From assembly GCF_001429285.1 (NCBI RefSeq), contig NZ_LMJJ01000043.1, positions 164,184-228,183 of the forward strand: a stretch of 64,000 nucleotides of DNA, written 5' to 3'. Within the stretch, counting starts at the first letter, position 1. Each line of letters starts with the position of its first letter. The DNA comes from Ensifer sp. Root278. GTDB taxonomy: Bacteria; Pseudomonadota; Alphaproteobacteria; Rhizobiales; Rhizobiaceae. The notes under the pieces were generated by a model that saw only the letters and a list, made by a program, of their open reading frames with translations, did not search any database and was not told the DNA's origin. Positions 26,079 through 35,101 of this stretch are shown here, one piece after another. Position numbers and translations under genes: made by a program.

Positions 26079-26921
26079 ATGAAAATGCTGATGACCCTGA
26101 CGGCGACGATGGCAATCGTCCTCGGCGCCACGCACGCGCATGCCGGCAATATCCTGGTCGTGCTTTCGGATGAAAACAGCCTGGACCTCAAGGATGGCAA
26201 GGTTTTCGAGACCGGCTTCTACCTCAACGAATTGATGCAGCCGGTGAAGGCGTTCCTGGACGCCGGCCACGAGTTAACCTTCGCGACGCCGAAAGGCATG
26301 GCGCCCAGCGTCGACCGTACGTCGATCGACAGGATGTATTTCGGCGGCGATGAAACGGCGATGCGGGAAAGCGAAGCGCTGCTCGGCAAGCTCAAGATCA
26401 CCTCGCCGGCGGAGACACCGGTTGTCAGTCTGTCGCGGGTGGAACAGATCGGCTACGACCATTTCGATGCCGTCTATGTTCCGGGCGGGCATGCGCCGAT
26501 GCAGGATTTGCTTGTCGACGCGGACCTCGGCGAGTTGCTTCGGCATTTTCACGCGAGCGGCAAGACGACCGCCCTGATGTGCCACGGGCCGATCGCGCTT
26601 CTGTCGACACTGTCCGAGTCGGTTGCGTTTACCGGCGAACTGGCAGCGGGCCGTCAGGCTGCCGCCGATGCCGGCTGGATCTATGCCGGCTATCGGATGA
26701 CGGTCTTCAGCAATGGCGAGGAAGAAATGGCCAAGCCGCTGCTGAAGGGCGGCGAGATGAAGTTCTATCCGCAGGATGCGCTAACCTTGGCTGGCGGCGC
26801 AATCGCCAACGGTGATACGCCCTTCCAGCCGAACATGATCGTCGACCGCGAACTGATCACCGGCCAGAACCCGGCGAGCGCCACGGAGGTCGCGGCAGAG
26901 ATCCTGAAGCGCGTCCAATAG
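26079..26921 (+). CDS. Secreted DJ-1/PfpI family protein
   Basis: A 280-residue paralogue of the preceding gene, but with a signal peptide (residues 1-22, cleaved after AHA), so it acts in the periplasm. The nucleophile block is ALMCHGPIAL, with VPGGHAPMQDLL upstream and ITGQNPASATEVA at the end, the last also present in the cytoplasmic copy (ITGQNPQSAT). The gene starts 47 bases after the first and shares its operon. A TTTGGAG site lies nine bases before the ATG. A periplasmic partner of a cytoplasmic PfpI protein is a less common arrangement. Its substrate is unknown. Confidence 0.84.
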   Translation: MKMLMTLTATMAIVLGATHAHAGNILVVLSDENSLDLKDGKVFETGFYLNELMQPVKAFLDAGHELTFATPKGMAPSVDRTSIDRMYFGGDETAMRESEALLGKLKITSPAETPVVSLSRVEQIGYDHFDAVYVPGGHAPMQDLLVDADLGELLRHFHASGKTTALMCHGPIALLSTLSESVAFTGELAAGRQAAADAGWIYAGYRMTVFSNGEEEMAKPLLKGGEMKFYPQDALTLAGGAIANGDTPFQPNMIVDRELITGQNPASATEVAAEILKRVQ

Positions 26922-26978
26922 ACTCTTATTGTCGCGGTGGCCCTCGGGGCTCGCTTAGATTTCGTTTGCGAATTAAGT

Positions 26979-26993
26979 CTATGCAATGCATAG
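26979..26993. repeat. 15-bp palindrome upstream of the PhnD-like gene
   Basis: CTATGCA and TGCATAG surround a central A. The site lies about 40 bases before the ATG at 27033 and could be an operator; no regulator gene is adjacent on that side. Confidence 0.3.
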
Positions 26994-27032
26994 GTTTTTG
27001 ATCGCCTTCACGAGGTTGCTCCGAGGTCGCTC

Positions 27033-27839
27033 ATGCCCATCGCAAGTCTTGCCATGTATGTCAGTCCGGCGCCGCTGAAGGATGCGACGCGGCAGTTCTG
27101 GGAGGCGCTGGCGGACCGCCTTCGTGCCGTGGGGGTCGATGCGCCCACGGCTCTGCAAGAGGATATGCGCTATGACGAGGCCTGGCTTCGTCCCGACCTC
27201 CTGTTCGGCCAGACCTGCGGCTATCCCTATGTCCAGCGTCTGCGCGGTCAGGTGCAACTGGTGGCGACGCCGGTCTACGGACTGCCGGGCTGCGACGGTC
27301 CGCTCAAATGCAGCTTCATCATCGTCAGCGCCAAGTCCGCCGCGCGCTCGATCGAAGATCTGCGGGGGGCACGCGCGGCGATCAACGATCCCGGCAGCAA
27401 TTCCGGCTACAACCTGTTCCGCGCCTCTGTGGCGCCCCATGCGATCGACGGACGGTTCTTCTCGTCGGTGCTTCAGACCGGCGGCCATGTGGCGAGCATC
27501 GACGCGGTTTCGAGCGGGGTCGCCGACATCGCGGCGATCGACTGCGTGACCTTCGGCAACACCTTGCGCTTCGACCCCGATCGCGTCGCAGGCGTGCGCA
27601 TTCTGGCGGAGACAAAAAAGGGTCCGGGTCTGCCTTTCATCACCGCGGCATCGACGCCGGCAAAGGATCTCGTGCTGCTGCGCCGCGTGCTTGCGGAAAC
27701 CATCGCAGATCCGGCGCTTGCTGAGATCTGCGATACGCTATCGCTGCGCGGTATCAGCCTGCTCGGAGACAGTGATTACGAGGCCCTGGCGGCGCTTGAT
27801 CGCGATGCTGCCGGTCAAGGATACCCGACGATCGCCTGA
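27033..27839 (+). CDS. PhnD-like phosphate/phosphonate-binding family protein
   Basis: A 268-residue member of the PhnD/SsuA/transferrin-like binding fold (COG3221-type). Blocks seen are LRPDLLFGQTCGYPYVQRL, VATPVYGLPGCDGP, SIEDLRGARAAINDPGSNSGYNL and VASGIDA-like ASIDAVSSGVADIAAIDCV. Unlike classical binding proteins it has no signal peptide and no ABC permease or ATPase beside it, so a role in transport is unproven. It may be a cytoplasmic ligand-binding protein. ATG 27033 follows CGAGGTCGC. Confidence 0.78.
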   Translation: MPIASLAMYVSPAPLKDATRQFWEALADRLRAVGVDAPTALQEDMRYDEAWLRPDLLFGQTCGYPYVQRLRGQVQLVATPVYGLPGCDGPLKCSFIIVSAKSAARSIEDLRGARAAINDPGSNSGYNLFRASVAPHAIDGRFFSSVLQTGGHVASIDAVSSGVADIAAIDCVTFGNTLRFDPDRVAGVRILAETKKGPGLPFITAASTPAKDLVLLRRVLAETIADPALAEICDTLSLRGISLLGDSDYEALAALDRDAAGQGYPTIA

Positions 27840-28047
27840 CGGTTCATCGGCACATGGCGACCTGTCGCGAACACAACGACCGAAATAGAATATAAATTAC
27901 ATAGAATAAATATTTTACCGCTGCGGCGTTTGGCGCAAGCAGTATTCCCGTTTGCGCCGCTTCGCCGCAAAGCCATGCGGCGCGTTCCCATTGGCCGGCT
28001 TTTTATATTGGCGATTGAAATCTATCGCTTTTCCGGCCGGACACCGC

Positions 28048-28974
28048 ATGTCGACTGATGCACTGCCCCCACAATCGAACCTAACTGCCATCGCCCGCGT
28101 CGAATGGCAGACCATAGCGCTGGTCGTGGCCATTTATGGTGGCTTTCTCGCTCTGACCTGGTTCTGGCAGTCGCTTCCGATTGTCCTCGTGATCGGTCTT
28201 GGCGGCTGGCTGATTGCCTGGCACGGCTCGCTGCAGCATGAGGTCATTCACGGGCACCCGACGCGCAATCAGCGTATCAACGATGCGATCGGATGGCCGC
28301 CGCTGTCTCTCTGGCTGCCCTATGCGATCTATCTGGAAGGCCACCTCGTCCACCATCGCGACGAACATCTGACGGATCCGATCGAGGATCCGGAGTCCTC
28401 CTATTTCACCCGGGCCGCCTGGGAAGGCATGGGCAAGGTGGGGCGGAAGCTTGCAGAGTGGAACACGACTTTGCTCGGTCGGCTGACGCTCGGGCCGCTG
28501 GTCATGATCCTGAGCTTCCTCGCACAGGAACTGGTGCTGATCGTGCGGGGTGACAGGGAGCGGGCAAGGACCTGGCTCTCGCACGGGGCAGGCGTCGCCA
28601 TCGTGCTCGCCTGGGTCGTCGCGGTCTGCGGCATGCCGCTCTGGCTCTACCTTTTCGGCTTCGTCTATGTCGGTGCCGCACTGACGCGGCTTCGCTCCTA
28701 TGCGGAACATCGTTATGCCGGCCATCACGAGGAACGGACGGCGATCGTCGAAGACACGCCGCTTTTCGGTCTCTTGTTTCTCTACAACAACCTGCATGTG
28801 CTGCATCACCAGCGGCCGGGTATTCCCTGGTACCAGATCCCGGCACTTTATCGCCGGCACAGACGTGCGCTGCTGGCGATCAACGGCGGCCTCGTCTATC
28901 GCGGTTATCGCGATGTGGCCCGTCGCTTCCTTCTGAAGCCGCATGATGATCCGCGCCATCCGCAGCATCTCTGA
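28048..28974 (+). CDS. Membrane fatty acid desaturase
   Basis: A 308-residue integral-membrane di-iron desaturase. The three histidine clusters are visible: HEVIHGH, HLVHHRDEH and the late pair NNLHVLHHQRPGIPWY, with EHRYAGHHEER nearby. Hydrophobic segments lie at about residues 20-55 and 145-215. The enzyme inserts a double bond into an acyl chain or hydroxylates a lipid at the inner membrane; the substrate is open. The ATG at 28048 has a weak ribosome site; the upstream 100 bases are AT-rich. It is convergent with the LysR gene that follows. Confidence 0.84.
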   Translation: MSTDALPPQSNLTAIARVEWQTIALVVAIYGGFLALTWFWQSLPIVLVIGLGGWLIAWHGSLQHEVIHGHPTRNQRINDAIGWPPLSLWLPYAIYLEGHLVHHRDEHLTDPIEDPESSYFTRAAWEGMGKVGRKLAEWNTTLLGRLTLGPLVMILSFLAQELVLIVRGDRERARTWLSHGAGVAIVLAWVVAVCGMPLWLYLFGFVYVGAALTRLRSYAEHRYAGHHEERTAIVEDTPLFGLLFLYNNLHVLHHQRPGIPWYQIPALYRRHRRALLAINGGLVYRGYRDVARRFLLKPHDDPRHPQHL

Positions 28975-29018
28975 TGTTACGGACGCGCGCCGCCATCCGC
29001 GAAGGCCTGCGCGAAGCC

Positions 29019-29948
29019 CTAGGCGCCTCGCGTGTGGCGCGCCCGGTGGTGGGCGACGAAGGCGCGCACGGCCGCCGAGCCTTCGACCTTGCGAGAGGCG
29101 ACCGCGAGGTCCGACGTGACGCGGTTTCGCGCCAGTGAAACATAGCGCACGCCGGGCAGCTGCAGGCATTGCAGCGACTGCGGCACGAGCGCGATGCCGA
29201 GCCCCACCGCGACCATGCTCATGATGGTGGTAAAATCTCGGCCTGTTGCACTGACCTTTGGCGCCAGCCCGGCGTCCTTGCAGGCGTCGAGCGTATTGGA
29301 GTGGAAGCCGACATCGGCGGGTTGGCGCGGCGTTATGAAGGTCTGGTCCGAGAGCGCTGCGAGATCGATCGCATGCTGGGCGGCGAGCGGATGCGCCTCC
29401 GGCAGCGCCACCACCAGCGGCTCGCGCAACACGGTGGTCGTCGTCAGGCCGGCCGGGATCGGCGCTGGCGGGCGGATGTAGCCGAAGTCGAGTTCGCCTT
29501 CCGAGATCATCGTGAGTTGCTGGCGCATTTCGATCTCGACAAGCTGAAGCTCGATGTCGGGAAATTCTTGTCGGAAGGTAGTCAGCGATTCCGTCAGCAC
29601 GCCCGAATAGGCGGCCGAGGCGACATAGCCGATCGATATTCTGCCCGTCTGGCCGCGGCCGACCCGCTGCAGTTCGGACAGCGCGAGGTCGGCCTGGGCG
29701 ACGATCTTTCGGGCCTCATCAAACAGCAATTGCCCCGACAGTGTCAGCTGCACGGAACGTTTCGCGCGGTTCAGCAGCGGGATGCCGACCAGGCTTTCCA
29801 GATTGAGGATCTGCTGGCTGAGGCCGGGCTGGGCAATGCCGAGCCGGGCGGCGGCGCGCTCGAAATTCTTTTCCTCCACGAGAGCGATGAAATAGCGCAG
29901 ATGGCGAAGTTCGAAGGTCGCGGCGCGTGGCGATTTTGGAGCCGACAT
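29019..29948 (-). CDS. LysR family transcriptional regulator
   Basis: A 309-residue LysR regulator. The helix-turn-helix is FIALVEEKNFERAAARLGIAQPGLSQQILNLE in two helices with the wing AKRSVQLTLSG. The effector domain begins GRISIGYVASAAYSGVL and resembles the CbbR/BenM-like group for aromatic or organic-acid inducers. It is divergent from the fhuA-type receptor gene across about 175 bases and could control the fhu operon, although LysR control of iron uptake would be unusual. ATG 29946-29948 is preferred to a TTG at 29960. Confidence 0.86.
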   Translation of the reverse strand: MSAPKSPRAATFELRHLRYFIALVEEKNFERAAARLGIAQPGLSQQILNLESLVGIPLLNRAKRSVQLTLSGQLLFDEARKIVAQADLALSELQRVGRGQTGRISIGYVASAAYSGVLTESLTTFRQEFPDIELQLVEIEMRQQLTMISEGELDFGYIRPPAPIPAGLTTTTVLREPLVVALPEAHPLAAQHAIDLAALSDQTFITPRQPADVGFHSNTLDACKDAGLAPKVSATGRDFTTIMSMVAVGLGIALVPQSLQCLQLPGVRYVSLARNRVTSDLAVASRKVEGSAAVRAFVAHHRARHTRGA

Positions 29949-30124
29949 GGGGCCTCGCAATGCAATAACTGAAAACGATGCTGTGCGCGCATATCATAAT
30001 CGATAGTTCTGAAAAATCCTGTGCCGAGTTATTGGAAAGCCGGAAAATTTGACTATAGAAAGATGACAAAATTACTCCAGATTGAGCGCGCAGATGCCGC
30101 GCGCGCAGAGGCTTTCGTCATCCC

Positions 30125-32239
30125 ATGTCACGCATTCATTGGCTGCTGTTAACGTCCGTCGCCTTCGTGGGGTCCGCCGGACAGAGCGCACTGGCGCAGC
30201 AGCAAGCCGAGACCAAGCTTGAGGCGATCGTCGCGAAAGGCGACAGGGAGGCCGGCGGCCCGGTTGAGGGCTATGTGGCGAAGTCGAGCCGCACCGCTTC
30301 GAAGTCCGGCGCGCCCCTGCTCGAGACGCAGCAGTCGGTGTCCGTCATCACCCATGACCAGATCGAGGCGCAGGGTGCCCAGACCGTGGGGCAGGCGCTG
30401 AATTACACGCCCGGCGTTTTCGGACAGCCCTTCGGCGCCGACCCCCGCTTCGACGCGCCGATCATCCGCGGCTTCGACGGTCGCCAGGTCCAGTTCCTGA
30501 ACGGGCTCAGGATGATGCGCACCGCCGGCGCACCGGCCGTTGAAATCTACGGGCTTGAAAACATCGACGTCCTTCGCGGACCCGCTTCGGTCATGTATGG
30601 CCAGGGCAATCCGGGCGGCATCATCAACATGATCAGCAAACGGCCGGTCTTCGAGAATTTCGGCGAAGTCGGCGTGCAGGGCGGAAGCTACGAGACCTTT
30701 GGTGGCTTCTTCGATTTCGGCGGTACGCTTCGCGAGGAGTCGGATTTTGCATACCGGCTGACCGGTCTTGGCAAGAACGCCGCTGCCCAGGTCGACGAAC
30801 TGGACAACGATCGCTACTTCATTGCGCCGGCGCTGACCTGGCAGCCGGACGAGGACACCAAGCTGACGATCCTTGCGAGCGTCCAGCACGACAATCCCGG
30901 CACGCCCTCGGGCCTGCCGCCGCAATATACGCTGAACGCCACCGACTTTCGCCTGCCGCGCGACTTTTATGTCGGCGACGAATCCTTCGACCGCTCCAGC
31001 CGCACGCTGACAAACCTCGGATACGAACTCGAGCATCGCCTGAGCGAGAACTGGATCTTCCGGCAGAACTTCCGCTACACCGACTTCGACTGGGACTACC
31101 AGTCGCTTGGCATGTCGACGCTTGGTCTTGCCGCTGACGGCCGGACACTCCGCCGAAACGCGACCTTCCAGGACGAGGCGCTCAACACCGTCAATATCGA
31201 CAACAATCTGCAGGGCGAATTCTCGACCGGCGAGGTCGACCATACGCTGCTTGTGGGCCTCGACTATCGCTACTTCGACAACAATGTGCGCACCCGCTTC
31301 TTCCAGGCAACGCCGCTCGACGTGCGCTCGCCAAGCTATGGCGGACCGATCCGGCTGATCGCGCCGACGCTCGATACGACCGTCGATAGCGAGCTTTTGC
31401 AGCTTGGCGTCTACGTGCAGGACGAACTGGCGCTCGGAGGCTGGCGCGCAACGTTGGGCCTCAGGCAGGATTGGACCAGCAGCTCGGGAACGTCGCTCAA
31501 TGGGCTCTCGCGCGTTTCCCGTCCGCTCGACCAGGACGATCATGAGCTGACCGGCAGGGCCGGCCTCAGCTATATCTTCGACAATGGCATTGCGCCCTAT
31601 GTCAGCTACTCGACGTCCTTCGAGCCGGTGATCGGCGCTGCTCCGGACGGCAGGCCTTTCGAGCCGACTTCGGGCGAGCAGGTCGAGCTCGGCGTGAAAT
31701 ACGAACCCACGGATTGGAACGGCTTCTTCACGGCGGCCGTCTACGACCTCAAGCAGAAGAATGTGCTGCGCACCATCGCCGGCATTTCGTCGCAGATCGG
31801 CGAGGTCAATGTCCGCGGCCTGGAACTCGAAGGTGTCGCGAGCATAACACAAGGGCTCGATTTGCGGGCGGCCTACACCTACACGGATGCCCGGATCGCA
31901 GCGGGCGCCGACGACGGCAATCGCGTCGAAAACGTGCCGGAGCATATGGCGAGCCTCTGGGCGAACTACACCTTCCAGGAAGACACGGCACTCGAAGGTC
32001 TCGGCATTGGGGCGGGCGTGCGTTATGTCGGCCAGCGCTACGGCAACAGCGCCAACACCTTCGAACTAGATTCGGTCGTGCTCGCCGATTTCGCGCTCTC
32101 CTATAAGAAGAATGGTTACAAGGCGTCGCTCAACGTTCAAAATCTCTTCGACAAGGACTATGTCGCAAGCTGCAGCTCGTTCGGCTGCTACTACGGCGAC
32201 GGCCGCACGTTTATGGGGAAGCTGACCTATAGCTGGTAG
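30125..32239 (+). CDS. fhuA: TonB-dependent hydroxamate siderophore receptor (FhuA type)
   Basis: A 704-residue outer-membrane receptor with a signal peptide (residues 1-24, SALAQ). The plug includes VEGYVAKSSRTASKSG, QQSVSVITHDQIEAQG, LNYTPGVFGQPFG, IIRGFDGRQVQFLNG and IDVLRGPASVMYGQGNPGG. The barrel ends LTYSW. Directly downstream are genes for a FhuD-like binding protein, FhuB, FhuF and FhuC, so the receptor takes up a ferric hydroxamate siderophore (ferrichrome, ferrioxamine or rhizobactin type). It lacks an STN domain. The gene symbol follows the operon context; the exact siderophore is not deduced. Confidence 0.86.
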   Translation: MSRIHWLLLTSVAFVGSAGQSALAQQQAETKLEAIVAKGDREAGGPVEGYVAKSSRTASKSGAPLLETQQSVSVITHDQIEAQGAQTVGQALNYTPGVFGQPFGADPRFDAPIIRGFDGRQVQFLNGLRMMRTAGAPAVEIYGLENIDVLRGPASVMYGQGNPGGIINMISKRPVFENFGEVGVQGGSYETFGGFFDFGGTLREESDFAYRLTGLGKNAAAQVDELDNDRYFIAPALTWQPDEDTKLTILASVQHDNPGTPSGLPPQYTLNATDFRLPRDFYVGDESFDRSSRTLTNLGYELEHRLSENWIFRQNFRYTDFDWDYQSLGMSTLGLAADGRTLRRNATFQDEALNTVNIDNNLQGEFSTGEVDHTLLVGLDYRYFDNNVRTRFFQATPLDVRSPSYGGPIRLIAPTLDTTVDSELLQLGVYVQDELALGGWRATLGLRQDWTSSSGTSLNGLSRVSRPLDQDDHELTGRAGLSYIFDNGIAPYVSYSTSFEPVIGAAPDGRPFEPTSGEQVELGVKYEPTDWNGFFTAAVYDLKQKNVLRTIAGISSQIGEVNVRGLELEGVASITQGLDLRAAYTYTDARIAAGADDGNRVENVPEHMASLWANYTFQEDTALEGLGIGAGVRYVGQRYGNSANTFELDSVVLADFALSYKKNGYKASLNVQNLFDKDYVASCSSFGCYYGDGRTFMGKLTYSW

Positions 32240-32243
32240 CGAA

Positions 32244-33140
32244 TTGAGAGAGCGGGCATTGGGTCCTTTTGTCAGTCGCCGGGAGCTGCTTCTCGGCGCG
32301 GCGCTTTTGCTCGCCGCGCCGATGGCCAGGGCCGGCGCGCCCTTGCGCATAGCCGCGATCGACTGGGCGATGCTGGAGACGCTGTGCGCGCTCGGCCTTA
32401 CCCCGGTCGCCGCGACGGAGCTCATTCAGTTTCGAAGCGATGCCGTCGAGCCCGACTTACCTGCAGATGTCGTCGATCTCGGTCTGCGCGGCTCGCCCAA
32501 TTTCGAACTGCTTCACCTGCTCAGGCCGGACCTGATCCTGATCTCGCCGTTCTATGTACGCCACGAGGCGGCGCTCGGCCGGATCGCGCCGCTTTTCTCC
32601 CTGCCATTCTACGTGCGGGGCGAGCCGCCTTTCGAAAAGGCGCTCGCAGCGGTGAAGGCGCTCGGCGAGCGTCTCGGACGCTCCGACAGGGCGGAGGCGC
32701 TGCTGAAGGAGATAGTCGGCGAAATCGAAGGCTTTAGGCAGACGCTCGCTCCCTTCGCGAACAGGTCCACCTATATCGTCAATATCGGCGACGCGCGGCA
32801 TGTCCGCGTCTTTGGTTTCGACAGCATGTTCGGCGACATGCTCGCCCGGCTCGGCCTGCCGAATGCCTGGACGGATCGTTCGCGCTTCACCTTTGCGGCA
32901 CCCGTCTCGATCGAAAACCTGGCGGCAGATCCCGACGCACGCATCGTCATCGTTTCCGAGGTGCCGGTCGAGGCGCGCAGTGGCCTTCGAAACAGCATCA
33001 TCTGGAATTCGTTGGAGCCGGTCCGCAAGGGGCGGGTCATCCAGCTCGCCAACGTCAATCCCTACGGCGGTGTTACTGCGGGCCTGCGGTTTGCGCGCCT
33101 CTTTGCCGAGGCGATGCTTGCAGGAGACCGGCGCGGATGA
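32244..33140 (+). CDS. fhuD: Iron-siderophore ABC transporter binding protein (FhuD)
   Basis: A periplasmic binding protein of the FhuD/BtuF class, up to 298 residues. It has an export signal (SRRELLLGAALLLAAPMARA, a twin-arginine-like start), then IAAIDWAMLETLCALGLTP, DLGLRGSPNFELLHLLRPDLIL and the C-terminal RSGLRNSIIWNSLEPVRKGRV with WNSL block. It delivers the ferric hydroxamate to FhuB. The gene starts with TTG at 32244, or at a second TTG at 32259 which has a better GAGAGAG site. It overlaps fhuB by the ATGA. Confidence 0.86.
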   Translation: MRERALGPFVSRRELLLGAALLLAAPMARAGAPLRIAAIDWAMLETLCALGLTPVAATELIQFRSDAVEPDLPADVVDLGLRGSPNFELLHLLRPDLILISPFYVRHEAALGRIAPLFSLPFYVRGEPPFEKALAAVKALGERLGRSDRAEALLKEIVGEIEGFRQTLAPFANRSTYIVNIGDARHVRVFGFDSMFGDMLARLGLPNAWTDRSRFTFAAPVSIENLAADPDARIVIVSEVPVEARSGLRNSIIWNSLEPVRKGRVIQLANVNPYGGVTAGLRFARLFAEAMLAGDRRG

Positions 33141-35101
33141 CGATGCGGGCATGGTCCTTCCTGTCGGCCAGCCTGCTCGCCAGCCTCATGCTCTTCGCGC
33201 TGGCCGCATCGAGCCAGGTCCCGTTTTCGCAATGGGGAGACCTGTTGGCCCCTCCCGCCGAGCTCACGCTCGACAAGATCATCCTGGCCTATAGCCTGTT
33301 CCCGAGGGCAGCGGTCGCTCTGGTCGCGGGCGCCGCACTCGGACTATCCGGGGCGCTTCTCCAGCAATTTCTGCGCAATCCGCTTGCCGATCCCTCGACC
33401 CTCGGCATCTCGGCCGGCGCTCAGCTCGCGATCGTAGCGGCGACGCTCTATGTGCCTGAGATCGTCGACGGCCACCGAACTTTGGTCGCGCTCGCCGGCG
33501 CCGCCGGGGCAGCGGCGATCGTCTTCGCGCTCGGTTGGCGTCGGGCTTTCGAGCCGGTGACGATGGTGGTCTGCGGCCTGCTTGTGGGGGTGACAGCCGC
33601 AGCCCTGTCCGCAGCGATGACGCTCGCGCGGGGTGAGTACCTCATGTCGCTTGTGACCTGGAACGGCGGATCCCTCAGTCAGCAGGACTGGTCAGTGTTC
33701 CAAAGCCTTGGCCTGGAGTTGGTGCTCCTCGGCCTGTTTGCCGGCCTGTTGATCCGCCCGATGTTGGTGTTGGGGCTTGGCGACACGAGCGCGCGCAGCC
33801 TGGGTGTCAATCTCGGTGGCATTCGCTTCGCAATCGCCGCGATCGCCACGGCACTTGCCGGCTTCGTCGCCTCAGCGGTTGGCCTGGTGAGCTTCGTCGG
33901 CCTTGCCGCCCCAGCCTTCGTGCGCGCCTGCGGTGCCCGCCGCCCAGCGGCGATCGTCGCGCTGTCGCCACTTGCGGGGGCGCTTTTCCTCTGGCTCTGC
34001 GACAGCATCGTGCAAACCGTCGCGCGTGCCTCCAGCGAGAATTTTCCGACGGGCGCGGTCACCGCACTTGTTGGCGGTCCTTTGCTGCTCTGGCTTCTGC
34101 CCAAGGTGCGAAGCATGGAAGTGCCGCACGAGGCGCGGGAAAGCGTCCACCGCGGCAATCTGAAAATAGCATTTGCCGCCTTTCTGGTTCTCGTGCCGGT
34201 CCTTGTCGCGATCGCATTCGTCGTCGGGCCGTCCGGACATGGCTGGAAGATCCTGAGTTGGGCGGAGACGCTCGACTTGGCACCGCTCAGATGGCCTCGG
34301 CTCCTGGCGTCTGCCGCGGCCGGCGGCCTGCTGGCCGTGACCGGCGCGATCCTGCAGCGCATGACCGGCAATGCAATGGCCAGCCCCGAGGTCGTCGGCG
34401 TCAGCGGCGGTGCCGGCCTTGGCTTTGCCGCAGCGCTCACATTCGCGCCGGATGGCGGCACAGTCGTGGTCTTCACTGGCGCAGGGCTCGGCGCGCTCAT
34501 TGCCATGCTGGCGGTGCTGGTCTTTGCCAGCCGCCGGCATCTGCCGCCGGAAAAGCTGTTGCTTGCGGGCGTGGCGGTCGGTTCCTTCAGTTCGGCCGTC
34601 CTGTCGGCGCTGCTGGCGATCGGTGATCAGCGGTCGTGGCAAATTCTCTCCTGGCTCGGTGGTTCGGCATCCACGGCAACGCCGGCGACTGCGATTTTCC
34701 TCGGCATTCTTTCTCTGCTCGTCGTTGCCGCGGCACTGCTGTTGAGCCGCTGGTTGACGATCCTGCCCTTCGGACCGTCGATCGCCCTGTCGCTTGGCCT
34801 GTCGGTGCGGTTGAGCCGCGTGCTTCTTCTGCTTCTTTCGGGTGCTGCGACCGGTGCGGCGTCCCTGCTTGTCGGGCCCTTGAGCTTTGTCGGGCTCGTC
34901 GCGCCGCATATCGTCCTGCGCGCCGGTCTCGTCACGGCGCCGCAGCACCTGGCAGGCTCGTTCCTGCTCGGCTCGATCCTGATGGCCCTTGCCGATTTCG
35001 GCGCCCGCACGGCGACCTTCCCCTACGAGCTGCCGCTCGGCCTCTTCGCGGCACTCGTCGGCGCGCCCTACCTCATCTGGCTTCTGGGACGGCACAGATG
35101 A
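33137..35101 (+). CDS. fhuB: Iron-siderophore ABC permease, fused FhuB
   Basis: A 654-residue permease with two FecCD-type halves fused in one chain (about residues 1-325 and 335-654), as in E. coli FhuB. Each half shows the motif of the family, RNPLADPSTLGISAGAQL in the first and GNAMASPEVVGVSGGAGL in the second, and GLVSFVGLAAPAFVR / GPLSFVGLVAPHIVLR, the ATPase contact loops. It moves ferric hydroxamates through the inner membrane using FhuC. The start overlaps the fhuD stop, and its stop overlaps the fhuF start. Confidence 0.9.
   Translation: MTMRAWSFLSASLLASLMLFALAASSQVPFSQWGDLLAPPAELTLDKIILAYSLFPRAAVALVAGAALGLSGALLQQFLRNPLADPSTLGISAGAQLAIVAATLYVPEIVDGHRTLVALAGAAGAAAIVFALGWRRAFEPVTMVVCGLLVGVTAAALSAAMTLARGEYLMSLVTWNGGSLSQQDWSVFQSLGLELVLLGLFAGLLIRPMLVLGLGDTSARSLGVNLGGIRFAIAAIATALAGFVASAVGLVSFVGLAAPAFVRACGARRPAAIVALSPLAGALFLWLCDSIVQTVARASSENFPTGAVTALVGGPLLLWLLPKVRSMEVPHEARESVHRGNLKIAFAAFLVLVPVLVAIAFVVGPSGHGWKILSWAETLDLAPLRWPRLLASAAAGGLLAVTGAILQRMTGNAMASPEVVGVSGGAGLGFAAALTFAPDGGTVVVFTGAGLGALIAMLAVLVFASRRHLPPEKLLLAGVAVGSFSSAVLSALLAIGDQRSWQILSWLGGSASTATPATAIFLGILSLLVVAAALLLSRWLTILPFGPSIALSLGLSVRLSRVLLLLLSGAATGAASLLVGPLSFVGLVAPHIVLRAGLVTAPQHLAGSFLLGSILMALADFGARTATFPYELPLGLFAALVGAPYLIWLLGRHR

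Noticed and set aside
30149-31945. A long minus-strand open frame opposite fhuA.
   Set aside because: Shadow of the receptor gene; no recognisable domain, and the plus strand has signal peptide, plug and barrel features.
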